Shown here: positions 1-11,601 of the stretch, in pieces | Layout: each line of letters starts with the position of its first letter | Numbering within the stretch: position 1 is the stretch's first letter | Assembly: GCA_030549175.1 (NCBI GenBank) | Contig: JAUKUA010000006.1 | Coordinates: 4,526,001 to 4,590,000 of the forward strand | DNA: 64,000 nucleotides | Source: Lasiosphaeris hirsuta | Lineage: Eukaryota; Ascomycota; Sordariomycetes; Sordariales; Lasiosphaeriaceae | Direction of reading: 5' to 3' | Made by a program: the position numbers and the translations under genes | The notes under the pieces: model-generated | The model's input: only the letters and a program-made list of their open reading frames with translations | Database searches by the model: none | Told to the model about the DNA's origin: nothing

Positions 1-414
1 ATCCTTTCCGACGTAGATCAGTACTATATCTACGACGTCGTCGTCTTGCCGGAGCTCCGTGGGTGGAGGCACGCAGCCAAGGGAATTCACCTACTTCTCG
101 AGGTTGCCAGTCGCTTTACCACGACCTATCTCGTGTCGGTCTACGACACTGGGCCATTCTGGCGTCGATTCGGTTTCGAAGCAGGAACGGTCAATAAAAT
201 CCTATGAGAGAAGCTCCGCAACTACGGCGACGACGCTGTCTAATGTCTCACAGGAATTCTGCTGTTTCAGAGAAAGATTGAGCTTGCGATAGGAACGCGG
301 GGTAAGGGCGATGATGATGACAAGACCAAGTATGACGGCGACAGCAATGAAGGGGAGATGAAGAGGACGAGGAAATATCGATAGTGACTGAAATATTACC
401 ATTAGGGATGCCAA
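1..414 (-). other. possible N-terminal exon of a membrane-anchored protein, running off the left edge
   Basis: An ATG at 414 (minus strand) opens a frame with a strong hydrophobic stretch (about residues 18-38, rich in I, V, L and A) followed by a basic segment, as in a signal anchor. The frame is closed by a TAG at 202-204, but plausible coding text continues in the same frame to a GTAGGT donor-like site near 90. Either a splice site is missed, the copy is broken, or the frame is chance. No family is recognised. The interval 415-718 holds nothing I can support. Confidence 0.25.
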
Positions 415-718
415 GGAGCGCTACACACTAGCACGGAATCACGTGAAGGAGCTTGGTGCTTGGGAATGACTTGTGCTGTCCATGGGCTCCACTAACCAAC
501 GGCAAAGCCGTGACAGTGACGGCAGTGTCAGGTGCATACCCCGACGTGGCCAGATTTAGGGGGTAATTCTCATCGAATGTGTTATCAGTTGGGACTGGGA
601 CATGTTGAGTTTATTGAGCGGGGACTGTGAATCGTACTTTCTACACATATGCATGGCATTCGCAGTTCATGGCATCTCGGACAGGCACGTCTGCTTTAGA
701 CCCCAAGGCCTACCGACC

Positions 719-2084
719 TCAAGCCTTGGCACACTCGATCAAGGCGGCATCTGTGCCCTTATTCCGATAGACCTGCAGGATCTTTAAACCTGCCCGCCCC
801 GTAATATCCTTGAAGCCGGAAATTGTCCTCTCCTTCCCCCCAATAAGGAGCATCGCAATATCTGCCGCCGTCGCAAAGGCCGAGGGTGGGTTGCTCAGGA
901 CCTGCTCCACGATCAGCAGCTTACTGTCTGCTGCCATGGCATCTGAGATTCGCTGCAACATGCCGACACACTCCTCGTCCCCGTAGTCGTGAAGGCAACG
1001 GCGGATATAGTAAGTCATGGCGCCCTTGACGGGTTGTTCAGCGTGGAAGTCCATCCCGACAAACCGGACATCGGCCATCTCGGGACTGACAGAGGACTTG
1101 GCTGCTTCCACAACTTCGGGCAAGTCTTCGACCACACAACGATGAGCTGGCAGCCCCGGCGTGGCTTGCAGAATCGCCTTGACCGCCTGGCCCTTCCCGC
1201 CTCCCACATCGACCAGAAGCGCCCGGCCACTGTCCCTCGCCGTAGTAACCACCCAGCTGAGATCGTACGAACCAAGGCTGGGGAATCTCTGCTCCATAGC
1301 CGCCATGGCTAGTATCATGTTGCGTAGGCGGTCTGGGTGATCGCTGAGTATGTCCCAGACGGATCTGCCAAGCTGGCCAAAGGCAAAGGCAGAGATGGTG
1401 TCGAGACGCCCCGTGGGCTCCCTGAGTCCGAACTGGTCAAAATAGGCCGGCATGGCGCACAATGCGGGCAAGGTCTCGTCGAAAAACATCTGCATCATGG
1501 CGCTGATGGGGCTGTCGGTGGTGTAGACTTGGGAACGGGGAGTATGGGCGACATGGCCAGGAGCGGGTTGACGGAGGAACTTGGCTGCGACGAGAGGTGC
1601 GGCGAAGCGTGCTTGTTATATAGAGAATTAGATTGGCACCCACGACAAGTCGAAATGGGCATGGTGTTGCGAGTGTGAAGACACCGGGTTATGGGTGGGC
1701 TTGAAGGGTTTGGAATAATCGAAGCGTACCAATGAGTGCAACATCCGCCCCTACTTTTCCTGCGAGATCTCCATACGAGATCCTGGCCTCTTCGCCGGTG
1801 GGCATGTTCTGGAAGACCTTCCATTTGACGAATAGCCTGATTGCGGCAAACTGGGCGAGAAAAGGAATCCAGTCTACGATATCATCAGAGGCCGCCTTGA
1901 TGAGGTCAACCGCATCTTTCGCAGCGCTGATGATTTTCAGCCGTTCAGGGGTGTTTGACTCCAAGGAGAGCGATCCTGCTCGGATGCTTGTCGCGGTATC
2001 GGATAACAGCGATGCAAGACTTTGCAGTTTGTCCGCAACGTCATGGCTCTGGTTCTGGGTGGGTAGTTCGATGTTGGCCGACAT
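719..2084 (-). CDS. SAM-dependent O-methyltransferase (COMT-like fungal family)
   Basis: Two exons, 2084-1730 and 1611-719, give a 415-residue protein; the 118-nt intron joins phase 1 to phase 1 and restores the text DVALIARFAAPLVAAKFLR. These enzymes move a methyl group from S-adenosylmethionine to a hydroxyl of a small molecule. The SAM-binding glycine loop VDVGGGKGQ lies near residues 251-259, a DLPEVV acidic loop follows, and HDYGDEEC near 326 carries the histidine that is the general base in this family. The N-terminal half is helical, as in the dimerisation domain of plant and fungal COMTs. The length is normal and no key residue is missing. A TATATA-like sequence lies about 130 bp upstream of the ATG (2215-2223). 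It could tailor a secondary metabolite, and the P450 7.5 kb away is the nearest possible partner, but no core synthase is visible. Confidence 0.9.
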
Positions 2085-2214
2085 GGTATAGAAGTCGAAA
2101 GCGGGAGGGGGTATGGTATATTCTAAAAGCGAGGAAGGGTGTGGGAGAATGTTGTTGGAAGAGCACAAGTTATAGAGCGCGCACAGAAGAGACCTACTAG
2201 CCAAGGCGGTTTCA

Positions 2215-2223
2215 AATATATAC
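2215..2223 (-). promoter_or_regulatory. TATA-like element of the O-methyltransferase gene
   Basis: The plus strand reads ATATATACA here, so the minus strand carries TGTATATAT about 130 bp upstream of the ATG at 2084. Assigned by position and sequence only. Confidence 0.3.
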
Positions 2224-2390
2224 ATGTCCAGTCATAAGTGATGGCGCGGCGTACCAACTTCGGAGTCGGCCTCGGGTCTCGGTAAGTTCTGTGGGCTCGG
2301 CGATAAGACGGGAAATTCCACCACTACAACCATCACTACCAGCGACTCGGCTCGGAATTGTCGGACTGTGCAACCAACAAGCTCAACATG

Positions 2391-2520
2391 GCCTTCTTTT
2401 CCCCGTCGCGCTGAACCCCGTTTCCAGCTCGTGTTCACGGTACAGACGGCGCAAGATTCGCTGCAACCGAGAAAAACTCATTCTATCACTGCACAAAGTC
2501 CCAAGACTACCGCCTGTAAT
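2391..2520 (+). pseudogene. possible shred of a Zn2Cys6 zinc-cluster domain
   Basis: One frame reads SSCSRYRRRKIRCNREK, which matches the first half of a fungal zinc cluster (C-x2-C-R-x-R-K-x-x-C) except that the second cysteine is tyrosine, a single G-to-A transition. The second half of the cluster is not in this frame, and no fungal regulatory domain follows before the stop at 2644. It may be a relic of a regulator once paired with the neighbouring O-methyltransferase, or chance. Confidence 0.2.
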
Positions 2521-2644
2521 TATACTCCGGCATGGAATCCGGCGCAATTATCAAGCCGTCTATTTTGATCGTTGTGGCCCAACTATATTGAAGTCGAAGC
2601 AAGAAACTATCCCCCCTACGACGGTTGCAACAATGTGGTTCTAG

Positions 2645-4075
2645 TGAACGGGTGGTGTAGAGACAGCCCTATCTCACCAGGCCTCGACCCCCGAGAAGTA
2701 CACTCAGATGCCTTCTAATGGCTTAGATCTACGCTTCGGCGCTGCCGGTCCTCATTCGGCTCAGCACGGCCACTCCCGACTCGGGTCGGGCGATGGCCTT
2801 CCTCCGGCGCGTGGGAAGAAACTACCTGCTGCACAGCGCACTCAAGTAGCCGCCGCCTGGGTCGTGGCATAACTAGCATACCTACTTTGGGATCTTCTTA
2901 CGAAGGATCTGGCATATCTAAGCATACAACCCCACGCATATAGTGTCGCAAAGGATAGGGCCCCTCGGCTGAAACTTGCCATGAGCGACTTAGTCACTGG
3001 GGTAGAACTCGAGCCATCCCTTGGGGCTGCCCTTTCGCTTAGATGAGTCGCGAGTTAGCCTGCCTCTAGTCTTGGCCCGAATGGATATCAACCTACAATA
3101 TCCACAGATCCAATCCGCCACATCCACCACATCCACCACATCCACCACATCCACATCTACAGATCCGATCCGCCACTTCCAACACTAGAACACTAGAATA
3201 CTGGCGTGATTAGGCCTGGGGGGGGGGCGGTGATTTAGCGACCATGGCGCCGGGGCCGATACTTGGCCTGGTGCTCGAGGTGCCTGAATATCAGGATCGG
3301 ACGATCTGGGGAATCCTTTGCGCCATCCATAAATCCACGCCGGACCAGCCCGGCAACGGTTGCTGCAGAATTGGGCATATCTCTCGCCTTGCGAGAGCAT
3401 GTGAACTGGGCTGAATGAAAAAGTATTGATCATGGTAGGATGGGGAATAATGGGCTCCCTCGGGCGCGTTTCATCGCTAGAAACGCCCTGGAATTTGGCC
3501 GCGGGAAAAAAAAAACTCAAAAGAAACAAGAAAAGGATCAGCTCACTAGTGTAGCTTGTACGCATGGTGTCTCAGCAAATATGACAGGTTACGTGCTGGG
3601 GGGATCTGACAGCTCTCTAGCGGGCTGCTAGCGGGGTTGGGAGAGCTATCGTGGAAAACTAGTGGCTAGGATTCAGGGGCTGTAACTAGTCGGCCAGCAT
3701 ATGCATATGCCATCCAGTAGAAACGGGTACCGCAACACAAGTCTTGGTGGCCTTGCTTTTTCCTCCGCCGTCATTGAAAAAGCTGCCATTCCTACCCTTT
3801 CACGCGGCCATTTACGAGCGAGTCTATCACGCGCACTCGTGCATCCAGTACCGTGCAAGTTCACCATCTCCTCCGGGCACACTTATTTTCGAAGCCTTCC
3901 TTTGCCAGCGAATTACCTGTCTAAGCCGCTAGTTGCCTTGTGCTGTCTGCGCTTGGCGTCAATTTCATATCTTCACCTTTTCACACACAGCCCGTGCTGA
4001 GCGTTGGCACTGGCCGTGGACGCTGTCGGTGCTTTTTTTTCCCCTTGCCTTGTTAGTCTCGCTAATAAATAAGCT
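2645..4075. other. intergenic, with a 9-bp minisatellite
   Basis: No coding text is supported. At 3118-3156 a 9-bp unit (CATCCACCA) is repeated about four times. It is flanked by two near-identical 21-bp sequences, at about 3100-3120 and 3161-3181 (the first reads TCCACAGATCCAATCCGCCAC), so the array looks like an expansion inside a short duplication. A G run and an A run occur near 3220 and 3506. Confidence 0.5.
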
Positions 4076-5040
4076 ATGTCCAACTCGGGGGCCTGGGGTC
4101 CGGCCCCTCCCGGTGTGGACCTGGTAGAGGATCAGAGCGGGGATATCATCGGCACAGTGGTTGCTATCATGATCATTGGGTTGGCGGCCGTCGTTTTGCG
4201 TCTGTTTACACGGTCCATGAAGACGGGTCCCGGACTGGCTATAGACGACTACGTGATTGTATTTGCAGCGGTAAGAGGGAAAAACAGTAACCAAGTGTCT
4301 CCAGTAGCGGCAGGCCCCAGCCCATGCGTTCTATGTACTTCTTACCATCCGTACTACGAACCACGAGAGCTGACAGGCCGGCAAGGCGATGGGGGTGGGA
4401 ACGGCAGTGTGCTGCCTCATCAGCGTACCCTGGGGCGGAGGAAAGTACCTGTGGGTCGTGTCGCGCGAGGAATTTACCAAACTCTCTTCTAGACTACCTA
4501 TGCTTTCGTCATCGTCTACATCACCTATATCTCGGCCACTAAGATGTCTATCCTTCTGTTTTACCGCCGAATATTCGGCACTAACGTGATATGGTACATC
4601 GTCTTCGGCCCGACCTTGGCCCACTGGACGGAGGTGACCATCACCTGGCTCGTAGGCTGTCGGCCTATGGACTACTACTGGCGCCAGTACACTGACCCGA
4701 CAGCGACGGGGAAGTGTATCAACACCCCGCTCTTTTACTTTTGCAATGGGATCATCGGTTTAGTCATTGATGTGGCCATTCTATTGGTGCCGACTCCGAC
4801 CAGTACGTGACTTGAACCCGCGTGTGCGTCTGCAGGAGACGGTTTCTGGCGCATTCCCGTGCAGGCGACTGCGAAGAGACTGCAGACGAGACTACAACGG
4901 AGCACCAAAAGTCTGCCTGGCATACCGTACACGGTATGGTGTGTGAATTGTATGTTAATCGCGTCACAGTTTAGAAGCTGAACCTCCCTACCACTAAGAA
5001 AACCTTCATCGGTGGCATTCTGCTGCTCGGCGGCTTGTGC
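4076..5040 (+). pseudogene. fungal rhodopsin-like (SAT4-type) integral membrane protein, eroded
   Basis: Four pieces of one protein lie in order: 4076-4270 (start, first membrane helix, a GPGLAIDDY segment typical of the family, and a GTAAGAG donor), about 4386-4490 (GGGKYLWVVSREEF), about 4495-4803 (YAFVIVYITYISATKMSILL, FYRRIF and further helices ending VPTPTS), and about 4975-5040 (LNLPTTKKTFIGGILLLGG). The second and third pieces sit in different frames with no workable intron between them, and the usual last helices and the cytoplasmic tail are absent after 5040. These proteins normally have seven helices in roughly 300-400 residues; their role is mostly unknown. I read it as a frameshifted, truncated copy, though a mis-modelled intron is possible. 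Confidence 0.55.
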
Positions 5041-7186
5041 GTTCCTCTTTTTTTTTCCCTATTTCCCTATCTTCCCTCTCCCTCTGCCCCTCCAAGATGC
5101 TAACCCCTTGTGTGCGCTTGCCTGCCGACATACGCGCCCCTCCTCCGGCGATTGTGGCGCCGCGACACCACGGCGTCCAATTCCGATTCGCCCACAACCA
5201 TGGACGTATCTGACAGGTCCAATACAGGAGAGCGGGGACAATACAAATTTCCACTCCGAATCCCCCCAAAATCCACGTTCTCCACTTTCTCCAATTCCGC
5301 AGCCAATTCCGCAGCAATGCGCTTGCAGATTGTTGAATCCAGTAAGGAGTTCTCTATGTGGGCGAAGCAGAGTATGTAGAAAAAGGTAGTGATGGATTGT
5401 GGTTGCTGTGGGACAGGAATTTCCTGGCCTGCAACAGCTATCTAGCACGTGGTGTGCGAAATAATGGTGATTTTTTTTCCCCACACCCACTAACAATTAT
5501 GCAGTACTGCACTAACAGTTTTACCACCACACCAAACCAGCCATGCAATTGAAGCTATTTACAACACACACACACACTGCGGCCTTGCAAGCAATTTTCA
5601 AATTGATCTTGATCTAGCCACTCTTCGTCCTCTGCGTCAGGATTGTTATCCTCCGAATCGTCAGACTCAACCTCCCCATCTTTGCGGGGTAACCTCTTGC
5701 GCGCAACCCATCTTCCACAACTGGCCACGCAATCTTTATAGCGCTGACGGGCCGAGCCGAGCAAATCAAGGAATCTATGAACGACTGTGGTCAGTTATCC
5801 CAGGCCTGTTGTTCTCTGAAGGCCCATGGCCAGAGTCCTTATCTTCTTCAAGCCGCCAATCGCCATCTCCCTCTTCGTCAATCGCCATCTCCGAGAGCCT
5901 TGAAAATAAAAACGCTCCTCATTGACCAGCCACCAGTTGAGGGGTCCCCCACTTCCGGCACAGGCTCTGATAAGCAGATGTGGTCAAAAGGATCCCAGAT
6001 ATCCCCCTTCTTTTCGGACCCTCTTGTTCTGTAGTCGTGGGGCTCAATATGCGGGTGATCGATTGGGCTGAAATCTGAACTTAGTATCCAGGATGTGACC
6101 CCAAAAATCAACGGGCTTTTCGCGGCAGGCACCTCAGCCCGACATTCAAGTCACAAGAGTTTAACCATCACGGAATTTAGCATATCAGCCTCACGGGAGG
6201 TGAAGTCGCTTCGAGGCCCCCAACTGGTCCCGAGGCCAGCAGAGCGAGCCTCCCTGTTGCCATTGGCTTAGGATGGCTCGAGCCTGGGTGTCACAAGAAT
6301 AAAGATACTTTTCCCAAGCGCTAGACATACTCGTTGATTGGCGATTAACCTCAGGTGTAAAGTATCAGTCTGCAAATGGCGCCCGAGTCCTTTGTAGCTA
6401 ACCCTTACTATCCACCATATTTCGCCACCCTGAACGCGTCATTCTCGCGGTAGTAGGTAGCATCGTGGTTGGTTTCATGTCACTGTCCTCGCAGCGGTCC
6501 TTGACCGAACATCTCCGGGGGTGCTTCGATGTTACGCGAATGGATATCATACATGTTGTTACACCAAGTTGATCTGTTACCCTTCCTTTCTTCCTTCCCC
6601 CTTGCCCGATGACATGTCACTGCTGCTGCTTTGTGAAGCCCGACTGGTGGCGGGAATCCTCCCACACAAGTCTTTCCACTACTCATCGACCGTTGCGTGT
6701 CGCTCATCCCACACTGCCGAGGGCGGGGTGCCGAGCGCAGAAGGAGTCGGGTCCGTGTGGCAAGTCTTTGTACTCGACGTATAACATCTGATGAATATGT
6801 CGGACTTGATAGGTACGCTGTCACTGTCGTTAGCTTAGCTCATCCATCCGTCTTGATGTCGGGTCGTCTCAAACGCCATCCCCTCATCCCCCCCTGTTCT
6901 CTAAGATAGCCCCCCCCCCCCCGCGGCCTTTTGGCTATCGTGATGTAGTAAGCGCCAAGACGTAGCCATCGGCATGCGAAATGAAGACGCAGTCCCACGC
7001 TGGTCCGCCCAAGGACACTAGACAGAGGGTATGATGTCTGGTATGTGCTGACCCGACGTTCGGTCCCAGTCAAGCTCAGGGTTTTCCAACGAGGGGAGAG
7101 AAATGTGGGTATTCTGTGTTATACCCCGGATGAGTTCGTCCTATAAGTCTGCGGATCCCCCGCCGTTACCTGCGCTCTCTTTGATC
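5041..7186. other. intergenic
   Basis: No gene is supported. Present are a CA-dinucleotide run (5562-5577), a 12-C run near 6911, and an acidic reading frame on the minus strand at 5555-5764 (SDDSEDNNPDAEDEEW) that may be a relic or chance. No transposon termini were seen. Confidence 0.4.
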
Positions 7187-7633
7187 ATGTCAAATCCTCA
7201 AAGCTCTGCCCGTTTTATGATAGCTGGATCTATACGGTAAGTCTCGTTGATTGTGTTGAGGTCTCGGAAGGGAATTTGCTAATAGAGGACCAGGACAAAG
7301 GACATCACTCTATTCCAATCACCGCACGAACATCCTTCACCTGAACCACATTTCATTCCCATTGACGGCTAGACGTCGATCTATCAGCACGAGAACCATA
7401 TATTAATTCCAAAAGAAGAACAAGGCCCTGATCCGAAGATGGTAAGACCTCCAAGGCAGTGGGTTAAGATTCTGTACTGACCTTTTATCCCTCCTCCCCA
7501 ACAGAAAATCTGGATTTGGCGTTGCCACGAGTGCGCATTCGGACGGCTCGACGTGAAGAACCCTACGTGCCATAACTGCGGTCACGAGAGATGCCAGGCC
7601 TGTACCATGCAAGTGGTCGTCCTGGTGGGATAG
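7187..7633 (+). CDS. small cysteine-rich zinc-ribbon-like protein
   Basis: The last exon, 7505-7633, is clear: after a pyrimidine-rich CCCCAACAG acceptor it encodes KIWIWRCHECAFGRLD and then CHNCGHERCQAC before a TAG. The pattern W-x-C-x2-C ... C-x2-C-G-H-x-x-C-x2-C recurs in small fungal proteins and should bind zinc. The middle exon ends at 7441 (a GTAAGA donor) with ...KEEQGPDPKM. A first exon, 7187-7236 (MSNPQSSARF..., donor GTAAGT), is plausible. The junction between exons 1 and 2 is not resolved: an in-frame TAG at 7370-7372 must be intronic, or else the copy is broken. No function is known; a protein- or RNA-binding microprotein is a guess. Confidence 0.5.
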
Positions 7634-9423
7634 GCTACTGGTGGCTTTCTCCCTTCGACGATTGAATGACTATCCACCCCTCTTTGGCCTTGACTCTTTG
7701 AGCAAAGTCGGCAGACGTAGCAGGTCCAGAACAAAGAAAGTGCTGGGCGCATTAGGCAGCGCGTAACGTCAGTTTCGTTTATTCCTTTTTGAATGATACT
7801 GGGCATACGTAATCGAACTGCGGTCTTGATGGGAGGGAGGGGGTAAAAATGTTTATAACGATGATGATGAAAAGGACATTATGTAGCTGCGGGACTTTGC
7901 TATGCCGTAGACAGATCCTAGGAAGAGTGTAATACATAGTGTAAAGCCTTTTTAGCTGAACTGTGGTGGTCTTGCAAGATGCTCAGCTCCCGGGCCCAAA
8001 TGCTTTGTAGATATTCACACTCCGAATCCATGGTGTTAAGCGCGCTGATTGAGCGCACCCGCCTTGGGCCAGGCCCAAGCCCACAACGCCAGCCATTTTT
8101 CATAGAACACAGTACATCACACGCAAAAGGGGGTACGGAATCCAGTCAACTCACTAGCTAGCTATCAGCTACACCGTCCCAGTCCTTCCGTCTTCCACCG
8201 TTCAGGGTTAGCGTAATAGAGGGTGCTTGCCGCGAGGAAGATGTTGGCCCATCAGGTAGGTATGGTAGAGGTTCCCGCTGTGCAGTGCGTTTGGCTGTGC
8301 TGAGGGCGGAAGTTGATCATCGAACAGGCCAGCAATTTGCGGGCGTTGTCCGTCTCCTCTGCTATACCATCAGCGCTAGGTTAGTATCCGGCACTCCCAG
8401 CGATTGTGTTTATCCAGCCTCCCCGGGTCAAATGTAGCAGTCCATCCGTAAACTTGTGACACAGTTCCGACAGAGGGAGGTGTAGCCGCAATCAACGATT
8501 GGTGAAGAGTCAACAACAAGGGTGCCAGCTGCGCTTGTTTCAATAATAGCTACTATAGTTGACTCTCTTTTTATGCAATTATGAAACTACTACCGTAGGG
8601 CTTAAGGTTTCCGGTTTTCTTACTCCTTCATGGAATAATCGATCTTTCTATCGAATTAGGCAGGTGTAGTTAGTCACAGTTACTTATTCTCCAAGCTGTA
8701 GTTCTCGCTATATAAACCAGTCTATCAACGCCGTTTACCTAATGAAATTCCCTTTGATACACATTCTATGAGATGACTTCTGTTGACAAACTCCCGTCAT
8801 TCCCCGAATTGTCTTGTCTCTGGAAACCAAACCGGGAGGGGAAAGGAAAATTTTTTTTTGGAAAATCCTACAGTGACAGAGGGCTTGAAAGTAGCAAACT
8901 CGGTAACAGCGATCTTACCGTTGAGGTAGCTACTAAGCTCAGCGCACAGAGTCACAAGTATCAGGCCGATCCCTAATTTAATCATCCGCCGTGATGAGGA
9001 GCCCGATGGTTGTTTTGGCCTCAGCCGCACCGAGCTTTCGAATGCAACTGGGCAATCCTGGCAGGGCTACATTCATTCTTTTCAAGACCTCGGGCATCAG
9101 CAGGTGTAGCTTTTAAAAATAGCGGTCAAACAAAATGCCGGTCGCTTCATCCCAGCTGTCGCAGTCCTTCTCCGCGCAGTTTCAAAGGCGCAGCAATCTC
9201 AAATCATCTTGCATGGGAATCGCCGGTCCTAGTTTGCGATTGCTGGATGAGCTGAGGAGAGCCATATTATGGGGTGGGAGGGCCTTCAGAGGAGGAGCAT
9301 TGCCAAGGTTGCGTTCGCCCTGGATTATCTTGCATGGAAATACGCTAGCCATGTATGTTGTCAAGGCATCACGTTTCACTGGGCGACGCCTCATGCACGG
9401 GCGGCAGGACTTGCTTAATAAAT
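7634..9423. other. intergenic
   Basis: No coding, RNA or repeat feature is supported. Only short A and T runs stand out (for example near 8850). Confidence 0.4.
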
Positions 9424-9432
9424 GATATAAAC
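9424..9432 (+). promoter_or_regulatory. TATA box of the P450 gene
   Basis: GATATAAAC lies about 140 bp upstream of the ATG at 9572, with no competing ATG-initiated frame close to the start. A CCATC context precedes the ATG. Confidence 0.4.
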
Positions 9433-9571
9433 CCTGTTTCATTGCACAAGTTCCATCGAGCGATTTCTCTTCCCAATGCAACACACAACTGAACACAACA
9501 CCCCGCACTGAATACCGTCCCAGTTTTGTTACGAGCACAGCAGACATCAACTAATTATAATAATATCCATC

Positions 9572-11257
9572 ATGGTGTTTAAGATTCACAACCGTTGTTT
9601 TGCGCTTTTATTAGCCGCCGGCGTGCTCTATGTGCTCTACCTCTTGACCCTCGCTATTCAGCGACTCATTCTCTCCCCTCTCGCCAAGTTTCCAGGCCCT
9701 CGCCTAGCCGCGCTCACTAACTGGTACGAATTCTACTACGATGTCATCTTACAGGGCAAGTTTACCGCCCACATCCAAGACCTACACAAATTGTACGGTA
9801 AGTCCGCCCCACAAACATGCCCCTTGGCTCCCGAAACAAGATCTGAGGATAAGGCCCCATCATCCGCATCACCCCCACCGAGCTACACATCTCGGACCCC
9901 GACTACTTTGACACTCTGTACGCCCGCTCCGGCCGTCGTGACAAGTACGCCTACTTTGCCAACCGCTTCGGCGGCGCCAGGGACAGCTTCTCCACCGTCG
10001 ACCACGACCTGCACCGGATGCGTCGCAAGGCTATCAGCCCCTTCTTCTCGGCCGTACAAATCTCTGACTTCCAAGCCGTCATCCACGCAAAAGTTGACAA
10101 GTTCTGCCGCATCCTCGGCAGCTACCAGGACGGCCAAGTCGTCCGTCTCAGCCGCGGCTGGATGGCCTTGACGACCGATATCATTACAGAATATGCCTTT
10201 GCAAAGAGTTACGACCAACTGGACTCGCCCAACTTTGAAGAGACGCTACACGAAGCGCTGGTTGCTATCTACGTCACCGGGAATTTTGCGCTGCATTTCC
10301 CCATCGTCTTCCCTATTCTTGATAGACTGCCGGATTGGTTTGTAAGGGCGACACAGCCCGATGTGCTGCCGGTTGTGGGGCTTCGAAAGGTTCGTCACCA
10401 ATCACGTCCACCAATCACCTCCTCCTCCAACTTGTCTGGCCACGAAACTGATTGATGGGGTATAGGATTTGGCAAGACGCATCCGGGAGATCCGCCAAGA
10501 CGTCAACCGGAGCCACAAGGACGCCACCCACCCGACCATCTTTCACGAGCTGCTCAACAGCGACCTCCCCCCCGAGGAGAAGCCCGATGCCCGTCTTGGC
10601 GACGAGGCCCAGCTGATCATCGCCGCGGGGCTCATAACTACATCGTGGGCCTTGACGGTGGCGTCGTTTCATCTTATCAAGAATCCTCAAGCTGTAGCCG
10701 AGATTCGCAACGAGGTTGCAACCGTTAACGCGCCCTGGGACTGGCGCCAACTGGAGAAACTGCCATTTCTTAATGCATGTGTGCACGAGGCCGTTCGACT
10801 TTCCCATGGGATTACCACGCGAGATCCACGGCTGGCGCCGGATACCGAGATCAAGTATGGCGACTGGGTGATTCCGAAGAACACGCCCGTGTCCATGACA
10901 ACGGTCGATGTCCTCATGGATGACAAGATCTTTCCCAAGCCCAAGAGTTTTGTGCCGGGGAGGTGGCTAGAGAATCCGGCGTTGGAGCGGCACTTTGTGC
11001 CCTTTGGCAAGGGGTCGAGGCAGTGCCTTGGGATCAAGTGAGTTTTCTCCCTCGTAGTGATGTTCTGCATGGTGACCGATGGGAGTAGTCTTGCCATGGC
11101 GGAGCTTTACACGACAATTGCCACCGTCTTTAGTCGGTTTGAGTTTGAGCTGCACGAGACGGATGAGTCAGACGTAGAGATGGAGCATGCTTATCTTGTG
11201 CCGTACGCCAAGTGGGAAAGCAAGGGGGTGAGGGTGACTGTAAAGAGGGCTGGTTAA
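9572..11257 (+). CDS. cytochrome P450 monooxygenase, membrane-anchored
   Basis: Four exons (9572-9797, 9854-10389, 10466-11037, 11089-11257) give 500 residues. The last intron is fixed by the heme region, where splicing yields FGKGSRQCLGINLAMAEL. Visible parts are an N-terminal anchor helix (about 8-32) followed by a proline-rich FPGPRL turn, an I-helix oxygen-binding stretch AAGLITTSW, the K-helix ExxR (EAVR, about 362-365), and the heme-binding loop with its thiolate cysteine at about 441. It should oxidise a small hydrophobic substrate with electrons from a P450 reductase at the endoplasmic reticulum. The architecture resembles trichodiene-oxygenase-like and benzoate-hydroxylase-like fungal P450s, but the family number and substrate cannot be told. 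All key motifs are intact. Neighbours do not form an obvious cluster. Confidence 0.93.
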
Positions 11258-11335
11258 GGCATTATGGTGAGAAAGGGTCGGTGTTCATTACTGACAGATG
11301 GCAGACGTTAGTTATAGGCCCAGCCAACCAGCACA

Positions 11336-11557
11336 TCATGCCGCAACCGTATCCAGCTCCTTCTTAGGGAGACCACATATGTGACCGCAAGAGGTCGGGC
11401 ACTCCTGAGTCTGGGCCCAATATGTAGGCACGTTCTTAGGCAAGGAACCTAGCGTTATGAAGTGAACCTCTACCTCTTGAATCAATCTGTAAGTCCAACC
11501 AATCAGGCCACCAAAAGAGTACGAAATATAGTGCACGATTTCCAAAGAAGAGCGCAC
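11336..11557 (-). other. unassigned 73-codon frame, possibly a 3' exon or relic
   Basis: The frame runs from an ATG at 11557 to a stop at 11336 and ends in a cysteine-containing segment (CPTSCGHICGLPKKELDT). The composition is protein-like, but no homologue is recognised, and it lies between the ends of two real genes. It could be a small gene, a relic or chance. Confidence 0.2.
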
Positions 11558-11601
11558 ACTCTTGATCCGACCACCTAGGCCGTCCGACGCTCTCTCTTTC
11601 C

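Noticed and set aside
3118..3160. Repeat array considered as CRISPR-like
   Set aside because: The 9-bp units are contiguous without spacers, in a fungal genome; this is a minisatellite.
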